Origin: JAQUOA01 sp037443785
Lineage (GTDB): Bacteria > Bacteroidota > Ignavibacteria > UBA10030 > UBA8401
Assembly (NCBI GenBank): GCA_037443785.1
Contig: JBBINR010000019.1
Span: forward strand, 1 to 61,883
Length of the DNA stretch: 61,883 bases
Direction: 5' to 3'
Shown here: positions 1 to 8,898 of the stretch, piece by piece
Numbering within the stretch: the stretch's first letter is position 1
How the letters are laid out: each line of letters begins with the position of its first letter
Position numbers and translations under genes: made by a program
The notes under the pieces: model-generated
Database searches by the model: none
What the model was told of the DNA's origin: nothing
What the model saw: the letters and a program-made list of their open reading frames with translations, nothing else

Positions 1-693
1 AAAGCAGAGGGTTTCGATTTTGAACGTTCATCCATCAATTCATTCGGCCGCGGAGATCGTGAATTGAGCTCGGGTGAAATGCTGTATATTGTTGACAGCT
101 TGAATACAATTTCGGACGATATTCAAAATCGAATTGACCTATATACGGAGGGACTGAAAGAAAAGTTGCTTTTGGGATCAGTTTCGGGTCCGGCGCGCAA
201 CAAATCATTTTGGACAAACATAGAACAATATAGTTCTATTAGCAGTCAAATAATGTTTTACCGAAACAGCATCGAAAGCGAAGTATCCAATTTTGATTAT
301 CAGCAAAAAACGATACGCGAATATCTTGTCGAGATCCACAAAAAATATTCTATACCTGTCGCCTGTTTCGTATTTGTTCTCGTTGGTGCGCCGCTCGGGG
401 TTATGGCGCGCCGAGGGGGGTTCGGTATTGCCGCATCACTCAGTTTGGGATTTTTTCTTCTCTATTGGGCGTCGTTGATTGGGGGAGAAAAGTTGGCTGA
501 CCGTGAACTGATTGAACCCTGGGTTGGGATGTGGATCGCGAACCTCTTTATTGGTGTACTTGGATTATTTTTAACATACAAGATAGGACGCGAAACAATT
601 GAAATTAATTTCGTGTGGTGGAAAAAATTCATCCCCGGCAAAATTCAAAAAACACTTTTCAGCGACACCGAAGACAATGCAGCGACACCATGA
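1..693 (+). CDS. LptF/LptG (YjgP/YjgQ) family LPS-export permease, C-terminal part
   Basis: The reading frame is open from the first base of the window, so this is the 3' part of a gene that starts upstream; the first in-window start-like codon (TTG at 64) is not the true start. The fragment holds the end of a periplasmic domain, then three hydrophobic segments (roughly window residues 115-190), the layout of the C-terminal half of LptF/LptG permeases, which with LptB lift LPS out of the inner membrane. The conserved stretch VGAPLGVMARRGG before a membrane helix is typical of the family. Its TGA overlaps the ATG of the next permease by 4 bases, so the two are translationally coupled. LptF rather than LptG is a guess from gene order. 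Confidence 0.85.
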   Translation, partial: KAEGFDFERSSINSFGRGDRELSSGEMLYIVDSLNTISDDIQNRIDLYTEGLKEKLLLGSVSGPARNKSFWTNIEQYSSISSQIMFYRNSIESEVSNFDYQQKTIREYLVEIHKKYSIPVACFVFVLVGAPLGVMARRGGFGIAASLSLGFFLLYWASLIGGEKLADRELIEPWVGMWIANLFIGVLGLFLTYKIGRETIEINFVWWKKFIPGKIQKTLFSDTEDNAATP

Positions 694-1775
694 AAATAGT
701 TGATCGATATATTCTGAAACAGTTTATCCTTACCACGCTCTTTGGGCTGCTGGCATTCACCGCAATTTTCGTGATCATCGACGTGATGGAAAATCTCGAT
801 GACTTTTTAGATCACAATGTGCAGACTCCAATCATCATTCAATATTATATTGCCTTCGCCCCCGAAATCATTAAACTCATGACTCCAGTGGCGATTCTTC
901 TTTCAAGCTTATTCACTACGGGGAAACTTTCCTCGAACAACGAATTGACCGCAATGAAAGCAGGCGGAATGAGCATTTATCGCTACTTAACTCCGCTGCT
1001 GGCCGTTGCTTTCATTGTCAGCTGTGCATCGGTGTATTTCAACGGATGGGTTGTTCCTTATGCCAATCAGCATAAGTACGGAATCGAACGGCGATATCTC
1101 CAAAAAAATTTGGAAACTCTTGCACGGACAAATATTTACCTGCAGGACGGCCCGCGTAAAATTATACAAATATCATTTTTTGAAGGGCAATCAAATACCG
1201 GAACGCGGACGTCAATTCAAGAATTCAGCGACACAAGTTTAATCAGCATAACGCAGCGATGGGATGCAAATCAAATTCAATGGGACAGCACGTCGCGACA
1301 ATGGACATTGAAGAATGGATTTCATCGGATTGTTACGGCGAACGGAGAAATCACAAAATCATTTACAGTAAAAACATTTTCCGATCTCACTTTTTCGCCA
1401 AAAGACATCATCAAAAAAGTTGAAAAGCCGGCTGAAATGAATTATACGGAATTGAAAGATTTTATTGCGCGACAGCAGCAAAGCGGCAATGATGTAGCCC
1501 GGTGGATGGTTGATTACCACAGCAAAGTGGCATTCCCCTTTGCCAGCGTTATCGTGGTATTGTTTGGAGTTCCGTTCTCGTTTGGAAAACGACGAAGCGG
1601 GCTTGCACTTCAATTCGGAATTTCCGTTGCCATTTGCTTTATCTATCTCGCCTTTATGAAGATCAGTGAAGTGTTCGGATACAATGGAGACTTAAATCCG
1701 ATGCTCACGGCATGGCTGGCAAACATCATCTTTTTTACGGCCGGTGTCGTAAATATTTTTAGAGTAAATAAATGA
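690..1775 (+). CDS. LptF/LptG (YjgP/YjgQ) family LPS-export permease
   Basis: A 361-residue inner-membrane protein of normal family length. It begins MKIVDRYILKQF, the usual amphipathic start before helix 1; three N-terminal membrane segments (about 13-110), a periplasmic beta-rich domain (about 115-270) and three C-terminal segments (about 275-355) follow. The motif FGVPFSFGKRRSG matches the loop between helices 4 and 5 in LptF/G. The start at 690 was chosen over an earlier in-frame codon at 615 because it gives the canonical N-terminus and an ATGA overlap with the preceding permease. The pair should form the transmembrane heterodimer of the LptBFG exporter. A few bases after its stop the convergent T9SS cluster ends; I see no hairpin in the gap. 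Confidence 0.87.
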   Translation: MKIVDRYILKQFILTTLFGLLAFTAIFVIIDVMENLDDFLDHNVQTPIIIQYYIAFAPEIIKLMTPVAILLSSLFTTGKLSSNNELTAMKAGGMSIYRYLTPLLAVAFIVSCASVYFNGWVVPYANQHKYGIERRYLQKNLETLARTNIYLQDGPRKIIQISFFEGQSNTGTRTSIQEFSDTSLISITQRWDANQIQWDSTSRQWTLKNGFHRIVTANGEITKSFTVKTFSDLTFSPKDIIKKVEKPAEMNYTELKDFIARQQQSGNDVARWMVDYHSKVAFPFASVIVVLFGVPFSFGKRRSGLALQFGISVAICFIYLAFMKISEVFGYNGDLNPMLTAWLANIIFFTAGVVNIFRVNK

Positions 1776-1787
1776 GCTGTATCTTTT

Positions 1788-2669
1788 TTAGAATTTCACT
1801 TCTATCCGCAGTTCACTGACGAGTGAGCTCGTTCCGCCAATTTCCTGCATCTTTAATCCCATCGAACTCGTTATCTCATTGTTATAATTCTTTGTTGAAA
1901 GATAAGCGTCGAGCGCGCTGATAACGTGATTGATTACAATGGCGCCGCCCGCAAAGCCCGCCGCATAATAGTAACTATTCGCATTCGCTCGCCGATCTCG
2001 ATATCCAAGAAATTGATCTTTCGCTGCAAGAAGATCATCATAACCAGCCGGCGTTCCGCCATCCGAAATTGGGACCCCGTTCGCATCATGTCCATATGTA
2101 TCCCATCCATATTTGAACTGATTATACTTGCCGATCAATTCATAATATTGCTGTTCGCCAAATTTTGGAAGCTGATGTGAGAACCCAAATTTATGCAGAC
2201 CGCTTTCCCATGCATTAATTTGCGAATAATCTTTATTGTCGACACGATTAAGATCGATGTTCACTCCGGTCGGTCCATAATCATTGGCTCCATAAATATT
2301 TATATAATCGGCGTACCGTCGTGCACTCCAATGCTCATTCGCATATTTTTCAAACTCACGTGTTTTTTTGTCTCCAATGTTTTGATTGATTACTACGTAT
2401 GTTACCAGTGCCGCTTCAACCGCAACGAAAATAGCAGCCTTTGTATATCGATCAGTTCTGTATTGACCTGCACCCGGTATAGCCAATGAAAATAATCCGT
2501 TCAAAAAAGGATTTTGATGATTCGCCTTTACAGACGCAGCAGAGTTATTCATCGGCAAAGAATCATTTTTCATCGAGAGAATATCCCATGCTAAATCCCC
2601 GGATAGATTTCTCCCTTGCGACATCAAGCCGGTATAGATCAACACGGTGAGAAAAAAAATTTTTTTCAT
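1788..2669 (-). CDS. Exported protein with a PGAGQY membrane motif (DUF5683-like), function unknown
   Basis: A 293-residue protein with an N-terminal signal peptide (MKKIFFLTVLIYTGLMSQG). A motif, LFSLAIPGAGQYRTDRYTKA, followed by a hydrophobic segment (about 70-95) resembles the small membrane proteins annotated DUF5683 in Bacteroidota; a second hydrophobic stretch (about 235-255) is near the C-terminus. The middle is rich in Tyr and Asn and looks soluble. Its ATG overlaps the stop of the upstream peptidase/barrel gene by 4 bases (ATGA), so it is translated from the same message and is the last gene of the T9SS-linked cluster. I do not recognise a catalytic motif. The family link is tentative. 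Confidence 0.6.
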   Translation of the reverse strand: MKKIFFLTVLIYTGLMSQGRNLSGDLAWDILSMKNDSLPMNNSAASVKANHQNPFLNGLFSLAIPGAGQYRTDRYTKAAIFVAVEAALVTYVVINQNIGDKKTREFEKYANEHWSARRYADYINIYGANDYGPTGVNIDLNRVDNKDYSQINAWESGLHKFGFSHQLPKFGEQQYYELIGKYNQFKYGWDTYGHDANGVPISDGGTPAGYDDLLAAKDQFLGYRDRRANANSYYYAAGFAGGAIVINHVISALDAYLSTKNYNNEITSSMGLKMQEIGGTSSLVSELRIEVKF

Positions 2670-5600
2670 TGAAATCCCCCGAGAAATCGATTCATATTGT
2701 TGCTAAAATCAAATCCGAATAACACGCCGAAATAAAATCGCCATTCTTTTCCGTATGTCACGGTGGAACTATTTTTTGTAAGGGAAAATGTATCAAGACC
2801 GTATGTACCGTTGAAGAAAAATCTTGTCGGATAGGCATACCACGAAAATGCTTCAAGTCGCAACTCAAAACCTACGTCGCGTTTGAAGTCCCGAATATTC
2901 GGCAATCCGTTCCATGCATTTCCATAATCGGCATGGAATTCTCCATATAACTTATCAAGGTATAATTGAAAAATTTTGAAATCGATATTTTCCCATAATG
3001 GATAACGATAGGCCGCATTCACTGTAGTGATTTCATTTCCGCCCAACGAGTAAAATGGATACCCTTTCATGCCGACAAGTCCGCCTGCATAAAAATCGAA
3101 AAAGTCCGGAACTTGCGGACCAAAAATTGTCCCACCATCCATCGTAAATGAGAGAGTATGTTTCCAATATGGCAATTGGAAATGCTGTGTCAAACGGATC
3201 TCCCCGCGATGGAAATTAAACGGCTTCAGCACAGGATTGATACTGCCATCATCACTCCGTTCATACGAGCCGTCGGAATTAAATCGATCTTTGTTATATT
3301 CATATCGCACGGATAAAGATGTTCCCACGGGATTAATTTCTCGATCTCGGGAAGGCAAAATTGCATGAAGTTTCCAATCCAAAGAAAGCGTCGTTCCACG
3401 AAAATAATCATCACTGGAAGCAGGAACAAGCAGCCTGCTATTCTTAATAATAAAGGATGAAATGGACGTTGAGTAAATACTGTACGAAATGCCTGCGGTG
3501 AGAATATCATATTCGGATAGTATGTGATGTTTTAAAAAGAGATCAAATTCGAGAAGGCTGTAGGTAATATCTGCCTCGCTTTCATCAAACTGTTCTACGA
3601 TCACCAGCTTTTCATTTTTTCTTTTTCTCGAAATATTATACACCTCAAAAGAAACGGTGGGATAAAATCCAAGTTGATGGAAGCCAATAAGATGGTCGCG
3701 ATATTCAAAGATTAAAAAGAGATCCCGTTCAAGAATTTTGTTGACCGCCGCCCCGCCGAACAGATTCATTTTATCAACTACATCTGAAGAAACAAAGTAA
3801 AACCCTGGCTTGAGAAAATCCAATCCTGAACTTTTTGTATTGTAATTGTCGACGCGTAAGAACGGAATAATCGATAAGCTTGTAAAAATGTTTTTATATT
3901 TGCTGCCAGACGTATCATGCAACTGAGTGTCATCATAATTTCGAAGTGCCGTCCAATTAAATTGGTTCCGCGGCAACGAACCATCAATATCATTTTTGGG
4001 AGAAGGACGTTCGTATTCATATGATGCCGTTGAGAAATCTGCCGGTCTGAGATTCTCCAGCATTCGTAATTTATACCCTTCCGAAGTATAAATAGAATAA
4101 ATGATCTTCCCATCCTTGTTTACTGTCGGCATAAACGCGCCGCCAAATACATTCGTCAGCTGAGATATTGTTTTATCAGCAAGTTCCAGCCTATAAAGAT
4201 TCGGGATGCCTGTTCGATCGGATGAAAAAATAATTGCCAAGCCGTCAGGAGTATACACCGGATCCCTTGCATCATCAACTCCTGAAAAAAGAAATTCTAC
4301 AGTTCCGCTGTCGCTCGAAATACATGCAACATCACGTGTGTCCCTTTGAGCATACCCAAACACGATCGATTTTCCATCAGGCGACCATTTGGGAGAATAA
4401 ATCTGTTCCCCGTTATTATAAGAAGTCAATTGATGGAAACTGCCGCCGACACTATCCATTATCCCAAGGTTCATTGTCCCGTCTGATTCATACGCTATGG
4501 AAAGTCTTGAACCATCCGGCGAGATTGAAGCACCAAGCGCACGCTTTCCAAATGTAAGGCGTGTTTCCTTCTCTTCATCTAAATTATAAACGTAGATATC
4601 GGAATAATTTGATCCATTCGGATTCGCGAACGAAAGTTTTGTGTAATAAAGTTTTTTTCCATCAGGCGACCATGACAGCACTGAGTTAAAAACACCACCG
4701 GTAATTTCTTTTTCTTTTGTTTCCTTTATTTTTCCATCGAGAGGAAAAATAAAAATACTTGATGTCCCGAAATAATCCGTTTGTTTATTGGATGTATAAG
4801 CAAAGTATTTACCATCCGGGGAAAATGAAGGACTGATATTTGCAAACCCAACGCCGCCAATGAGACTGTCCGGTTCATCTTCACGATAGCCGAAATAACG
4901 CCCTTCAACAACATGAGAAGCAATAGCAGCAGTCTGTTTTTTATACCGTGCCGTTAACATATCTTTCCACTCAGAATATAATTCCTCTCCACTTATACCA
5001 AGAGCCAGCTCAATCGCTTGATCAATGCCGACATTGTTGACTCGGGAAATATTCTTTGCAATTTTTGGAATCGCATCTTGTCCGTATGTTTCAGAAATAT
5101 ATTTTACCAGAGAGAAGCCTGCATTGTACGACGATTCGTTTCCAAGCGACGTTTTGCCGAACACGCACATCTCATTCCACGACAGCATTTTACCGTCCAG
5201 AACATAAGATCGTAGAATCATGTCACGATGAGAATCCCAGTAATCATAACTTATTTCAGGACGATTGTATTGGGCAACACCTTCTGCAAACCAGCTCGGA
5301 ATTACAAATCCGGAGATCGGATAGGAAACTACCGTATTGGGATATCCATACAACACATCTTGACGCCGTTCTTCTTCATAATTTAGCCATTGAAGATAGA
5401 TTGGAAACCTCCTGCCAAACTTCATTGACGTTTGGATCTGGACGATGTGGGTAAATTCGTGCGTGATAACATTACGAAGCCAATTGTGGTCTCCGCGCAA
5501 AACAAAATCGAGAGCCGGCGCCCAAATCTCTATCTTGTTGTCATAGAAATACGCTCCCCCATTTGAATAATCATCATAATCCTTGACCACAATACTTACT

Positions 5601-5842
5601 TTTTGGCTGGGCTCATGCTGATAGAGCGATGTCACAGGGCCATAAATATCTTCGGCAACTTTTGCAATGACTTTCCCTGTCCGTTCGGCGCCATTATGGT
5701 AATGAATAAAGAAATGATTTGTCTCTATCGTTTGCCAGCGAAGTTCACCATGGTTATAATGATTCTCTTGAGCCAAAAGAAAAGCAAAATTCAAAAGTAT
5801 CGCCAAGACAAGAATGCAACACCTGCGCGTACGAACATTCAT
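2666..5842 (-). CDS. Gluzincin peptidase - TolB/PD40 beta-propeller - Omp85-like barrel fusion
   Basis: A 1,058-residue exported protein. After a signal peptide (about 1-24) comes a zinc-peptidase domain with HEFTH (H128, E129, H132) and a downstream WFAEG (E187), the HExxH...E pattern of gluzincins (peptidase MA-like). Residues about 320-620 hold repeated SPDG-type PD40 propeller strands (such as SPDGKYFAYTS) like those of TolB. The C-terminal 400 residues are alternating beta strands; GGLVGMKGYPFYSLGG near 960 resembles the conserved (V/I)RG(F/Y) loop of Omp85/BamA barrels. It should sit in the outer membrane with propeller and peptidase on one side. The ATG overlaps the stop of the M6-like gene by one base. 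Substrate unknown; peptidase and propeller calls are firm, the Omp85 assignment less so. Confidence 0.78.
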   Translation of the reverse strand: MNVRTRRCCILVLAILLNFAFLLAQENHYNHGELRWQTIETNHFFIHYHNGAERTGKVIAKVAEDIYGPVTSLYQHEPSQKVSIVVKDYDDYSNGGAYFYDNKIEIWAPALDFVLRGDHNWLRNVITHEFTHIVQIQTSMKFGRRFPIYLQWLNYEEERRQDVLYGYPNTVVSYPISGFVIPSWFAEGVAQYNRPEISYDYWDSHRDMILRSYVLDGKMLSWNEMCVFGKTSLGNESSYNAGFSLVKYISETYGQDAIPKIAKNISRVNNVGIDQAIELALGISGEELYSEWKDMLTARYKKQTAAIASHVVEGRYFGYREDEPDSLIGGVGFANISPSFSPDGKYFAYTSNKQTDYFGTSSIFIFPLDGKIKETKEKEITGGVFNSVLSWSPDGKKLYYTKLSFANPNGSNYSDIYVYNLDEEKETRLTFGKRALGASISPDGSRLSIAYESDGTMNLGIMDSVGGSFHQLTSYNNGEQIYSPKWSPDGKSIVFGYAQRDTRDVACISSDSGTVEFLFSGVDDARDPVYTPDGLAIIFSSDRTGIPNLYRLELADKTISQLTNVFGGAFMPTVNKDGKIIYSIYTSEGYKLRMLENLRPADFSTASYEYERPSPKNDIDGSLPRNQFNWTALRNYDDTQLHDTSGSKYKNIFTSLSIIPFLRVDNYNTKSSGLDFLKPGFYFVSSDVVDKMNLFGGAAVNKILERDLFLIFEYRDHLIGFHQLGFYPTVSFEVYNISRKRKNEKLVIVEQFDESEADITYSLLEFDLFLKHHILSEYDILTAGISYSIYSTSISSFIIKNSRLLVPASSDDYFRGTTLSLDWKLHAILPSRDREINPVGTSLSVRYEYNKDRFNSDGSYERSDDGSINPVLKPFNFHRGEIRLTQHFQLPYWKHTLSFTMDGGTIFGPQVPDFFDFYAGGLVGMKGYPFYSLGGNEITTVNAAYRYPLWENIDFKIFQLYLDKLYGEFHADYGNAWNGLPNIRDFKRDVGFELRLEAFSWYAYPTRFFFNGTYGLDTFSLTKNSSTVTYGKEWRFYFGVLFGFDFSNNMNRFLGGFQ

Positions 5843-8814
5843 TATTTTACCACCGCAATTTTAATAACTTGCTGTTGATCCCCGCCGCTCCCGCTTGCGG
5901 TAATTTCTGCAAAATAGATTCCGCTTTGAATTTTTGTAACATCCCACGAAATTTCGTTGTCGAGTCCGACATAATTTGTTCCTTGTAATTCTTCCACAAG
6001 TTCGCCGCTCATCGTAAGGATTTTGATTTTCACGATTGCAGATTTCCCCAAAAAGTATCTGATATTTGTTTTTCCGCCATACACAGGATTGGGCCAGTTA
6101 TAAGCGAGGGATTTAGGAAGTAATTCGAAAGATTTTTGAACAATTGTTCCGGCGATGGTGACATTAGAGCTATGGCTATATGATCCAAGAAATGTCTGCC
6201 ATGCTGTTGGTGACACACTAAAAACATTTTTATGCCGCCAAAAATATATTGACGAATCTGTGGACGCAACAATAAGATAGCGATCAGTGAGAACAGGTGT
6301 CGAAACAACCCCTCCGGTTTGCAGCGGAAATCCGGAAATATTTTTGCCGTTTCCATCAATAGCGTAGATCAATCCATTTTTCGTTCCAAAAATCAATGTG
6401 GTTCCCGAAATAATTGTGCTTCCAATAATTTTATCTTCAGCCGAAATCGTAAACGGAAAATTATCCAAAATTGAACCATTCACATTATACGCATACAAGC
6501 GGTTGTTGATTCCAACAACGATATCCCCGCTATGATCATTATTAATATCTCCCAGGGACAATAAACTTGTTGCGGGTGCAGGTAAAGGAAACTGTCGCTG
6601 TAATTCTTTGGTATACGAATCAAAAATCGAGATCGAAGATTTACTCAAAACGACTATATTACTATTGACCGCCCCGACAAATTTAATCGAATCGTTCAGC
6701 GTACGATATGTTCCATTGAAATTGATCGAATCTGCACTTGCGGTTACAAACGAACTTACCGAAACAAGCGGCGAGGAAAATTGCTTTGAAGCATAAATAT
6801 TTGTGTCGGCGATAATATATTTCCCGTCTGTTGTACCAGCTGAAAAATATCCCAAAGCAGAAATATCTCTTGCGGTAAACGGAGTGGAAAGTTTACTTCC
6901 AGTGTTTAAACTTTTATAAATGTCGGCGATACCGTTATTATCTCCATCACCAGGAGATAACAAGTACATCGTGCTGTCTCCTGCACCAATCACTCCTCGC
7001 GAAAATGGATTTCCAGAAACCGCCGATGAATAAAACGCCGGTTGAAACTTCCCGCCCACCGGAGAAAATAATCCGGTAGAGTTATTCAAAAATGGCGTGA
7101 GATCATCTTTTAAAACATAAATTGAATCGCCGCTCGTAAAAATTAATTCAGTTTTCCCGTCACCATCGATGTCTGCAGCAATCGGTGCGTCATTATTGTC
7201 TACTTTTAAATTTTTTCGTTTAATCGTTTTAACAAGCTGAATATTTTCATCGCCAACACTTATATCGAACGTCATGCGTGATTGTGAAACGCTAAAGTTT
7301 TTTAGAGTGACGTGCGACTTTGCCAGTGAGTTGGACAGCGAATTAGGATTGGTGGTCTCAGAAAATGCATTTTGATACACCGGAGAAATATTTCCACTAA
7401 ACCAATAGTCAATCGGCGATCCATCTTCACTTCCGGAACCCGGGCTCACCATATCATACGATTCTCCGATATCCTGCGATCCATCCGCTTCCTCAACGTC
7501 AATTCCGCGATGGTTTGGATCGGCATTGATAGAATTGGCGGCGATATTTTTTTCAATAACATTTTCATCGATATGCCAGATTACCATTCCACCGTGATAA
7601 TCATTGTTCGCGTTGATCAATCCGGGAAGATCCCAGTCCAACTCGTCCACATCCACAACGGCGCCATAGATTGAATCGATATTTGTGTTTGAGAAGTACT
7701 CTTCGTCGGCAGAATAAGTTTTGGAGATCAATGTTCCATGCCACTTCATCCATACCGTCTGCCCATTGTGTTTTGCATCTCGTTGCCGATTTTCCGCAAG
7801 GAAATATTCTTTTGCGCTGATCGGAATTTTGAAAACCGTGTCGATCCCGGTATCATATAAACTCACCGCAGAAGCCTGAACATTTCGATTTCCATATACT
7901 TCAATCGGTATCGTCCATCCAAGATATATTTTTTCCCATGCGCTAGGTTCCGGAGGGCAAATACCAGCAAAAGAAAAAATCGATTGGCCATCCATCAACC
8001 CAAATCTGCCGATCGCAGTCTTCCCTGTTTTTGTATCAAACAAATCCGGTAAGCCAAAATGACTCGCAATACTTGCAACGACCAATCCATTCATGCCAAG
8101 CTTTAAAGTAAAATCGCCGCCAACAGAAGGGATTTGCCGAACTTCGGTTTCAGGCAGCACACTGGTATTTGTAATGACGGCATTTGAATTCGGCAGGGAA
8201 AAACCGGCAAACGTTTGTCCAAAAATATTTTGAAAAGCTTTAAGGTTAAAATACAGCGATGGTAAATCGAGCGGAGTGGGATCATATCCAAGCGTTCCGC
8301 GAAGATCGACATCTTTTCCAACACCGGCGTGAACGACAACAAAAAGATCATATTTTTGGAATTCGAATGTCGGGTACACTGAATCTGCTTTTCTCCACGC
8401 TTCCTCAATCATCTCAGCAAGGGGTTTGTTATCGTTAAGCGGCGCGTAATTCCTCATCCCTCCGTTAAGGGTAATCACTTTGCCCAGAACCGTCGCTTGA
8501 ATGTGCTGCTTGCCATTGGAAGCTTTTTGAAAATAATTTTTAGCAAAAAGAAAATGATCGACGACGTATGCAGAATCATGAGGAGGTGCATCAACAATCG
8601 GAGTAATGGCGTTGCTAAGATCGAACGTTCCGTTGCCGGAGGTCCGTGAATCATCGTCTCTCTGGAATTGGACCATGACCGCCAAAATTTTAAGCGTATC
8701 ATTTGCCGTCGAAGATCGATGCAATGAACCGCCAATGCCCAGAGCATGAGAAAAGTTCTGGGAGAAAACGATGTTGATGCCGAGAAAGGCAAAAAGGAAA
8801 TATTTTTTTTTCAT
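5842..8814 (-). CDS. Secreted M6-like pseudo-metalloprotease with FG-GAP-like repeats and T9SS sorting domain
   Basis: A 990-residue exported protein with a signal peptide (about 1-20). Residues about 40-430 resemble M6 (immune inhibitor A-like) peptidases, including the hallmark FGLPDLFD at 253-260 and a following GLMD segment. The expected HExxH just before that motif is absent: the aligned residues are A247, S248 and S251, so zinc catalysis looks lost. Residues about 540-880 carry FG-GAP/VCBS-like calcium-type repeats (DIDGDGKTELIF, LGDINNDHSGDIVV). The last 85 residues (from NWPNPVYGGKTNI) are a type A T9SS sorting domain. It lies between porV and the peptidase/barrel gene. Probably a surface binding or structural protein; function not known. 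Confidence 0.75.
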   Translation of the reverse strand: MKKKYFLFAFLGINIVFSQNFSHALGIGGSLHRSSTANDTLKILAVMVQFQRDDDSRTSGNGTFDLSNAITPIVDAPPHDSAYVVDHFLFAKNYFQKASNGKQHIQATVLGKVITLNGGMRNYAPLNDNKPLAEMIEEAWRKADSVYPTFEFQKYDLFVVVHAGVGKDVDLRGTLGYDPTPLDLPSLYFNLKAFQNIFGQTFAGFSLPNSNAVITNTSVLPETEVRQIPSVGGDFTLKLGMNGLVVASIASHFGLPDLFDTKTGKTAIGRFGLMDGQSIFSFAGICPPEPSAWEKIYLGWTIPIEVYGNRNVQASAVSLYDTGIDTVFKIPISAKEYFLAENRQRDAKHNGQTVWMKWHGTLISKTYSADEEYFSNTNIDSIYGAVVDVDELDWDLPGLINANNDYHGGMVIWHIDENVIEKNIAANSINADPNHRGIDVEEADGSQDIGESYDMVSPGSGSEDGSPIDYWFSGNISPVYQNAFSETTNPNSLSNSLAKSHVTLKNFSVSQSRMTFDISVGDENIQLVKTIKRKNLKVDNNDAPIAADIDGDGKTELIFTSGDSIYVLKDDLTPFLNNSTGLFSPVGGKFQPAFYSSAVSGNPFSRGVIGAGDSTMYLLSPGDGDNNGIADIYKSLNTGSKLSTPFTARDISALGYFSAGTTDGKYIIADTNIYASKQFSSPLVSVSSFVTASADSINFNGTYRTLNDSIKFVGAVNSNIVVLSKSSISIFDSYTKELQRQFPLPAPATSLLSLGDINNDHSGDIVVGINNRLYAYNVNGSILDNFPFTISAEDKIIGSTIISGTTLIFGTKNGLIYAIDGNGKNISGFPLQTGGVVSTPVLTDRYLIVASTDSSIYFWRHKNVFSVSPTAWQTFLGSYSHSSNVTIAGTIVQKSFELLPKSLAYNWPNPVYGGKTNIRYFLGKSAIVKIKILTMSGELVEELQGTNYVGLDNEISWDVTKIQSGIYFAEITASGSGGDQQQVIKIAVVK

Positions 8815-8840
8815 TATCGAGATTTGTGCTGATCAAAAGC

Positions 8841-8884
8841 ACATGAAGACACGAAACGCTTTGTTATAGTTCGTGTCTTTATGT
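8841..8884 (-). other. Long hairpin between porV and the M6-like gene
   Basis: The arms at 8841-8855 and 8870-8884 pair over 15 positions with a single G/T-type mismatch and leave a 14-base loop. It lies 15 bases after the porV stop and 27 bases before the next start. There is no run of T after it on the minus strand, so it is not a clear intrinsic terminator. It may instead set relative expression by stabilising the upstream message or by partial termination. Confidence 0.55.
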
Positions 8885-8898
8885 ACGAATGGGAGCAA

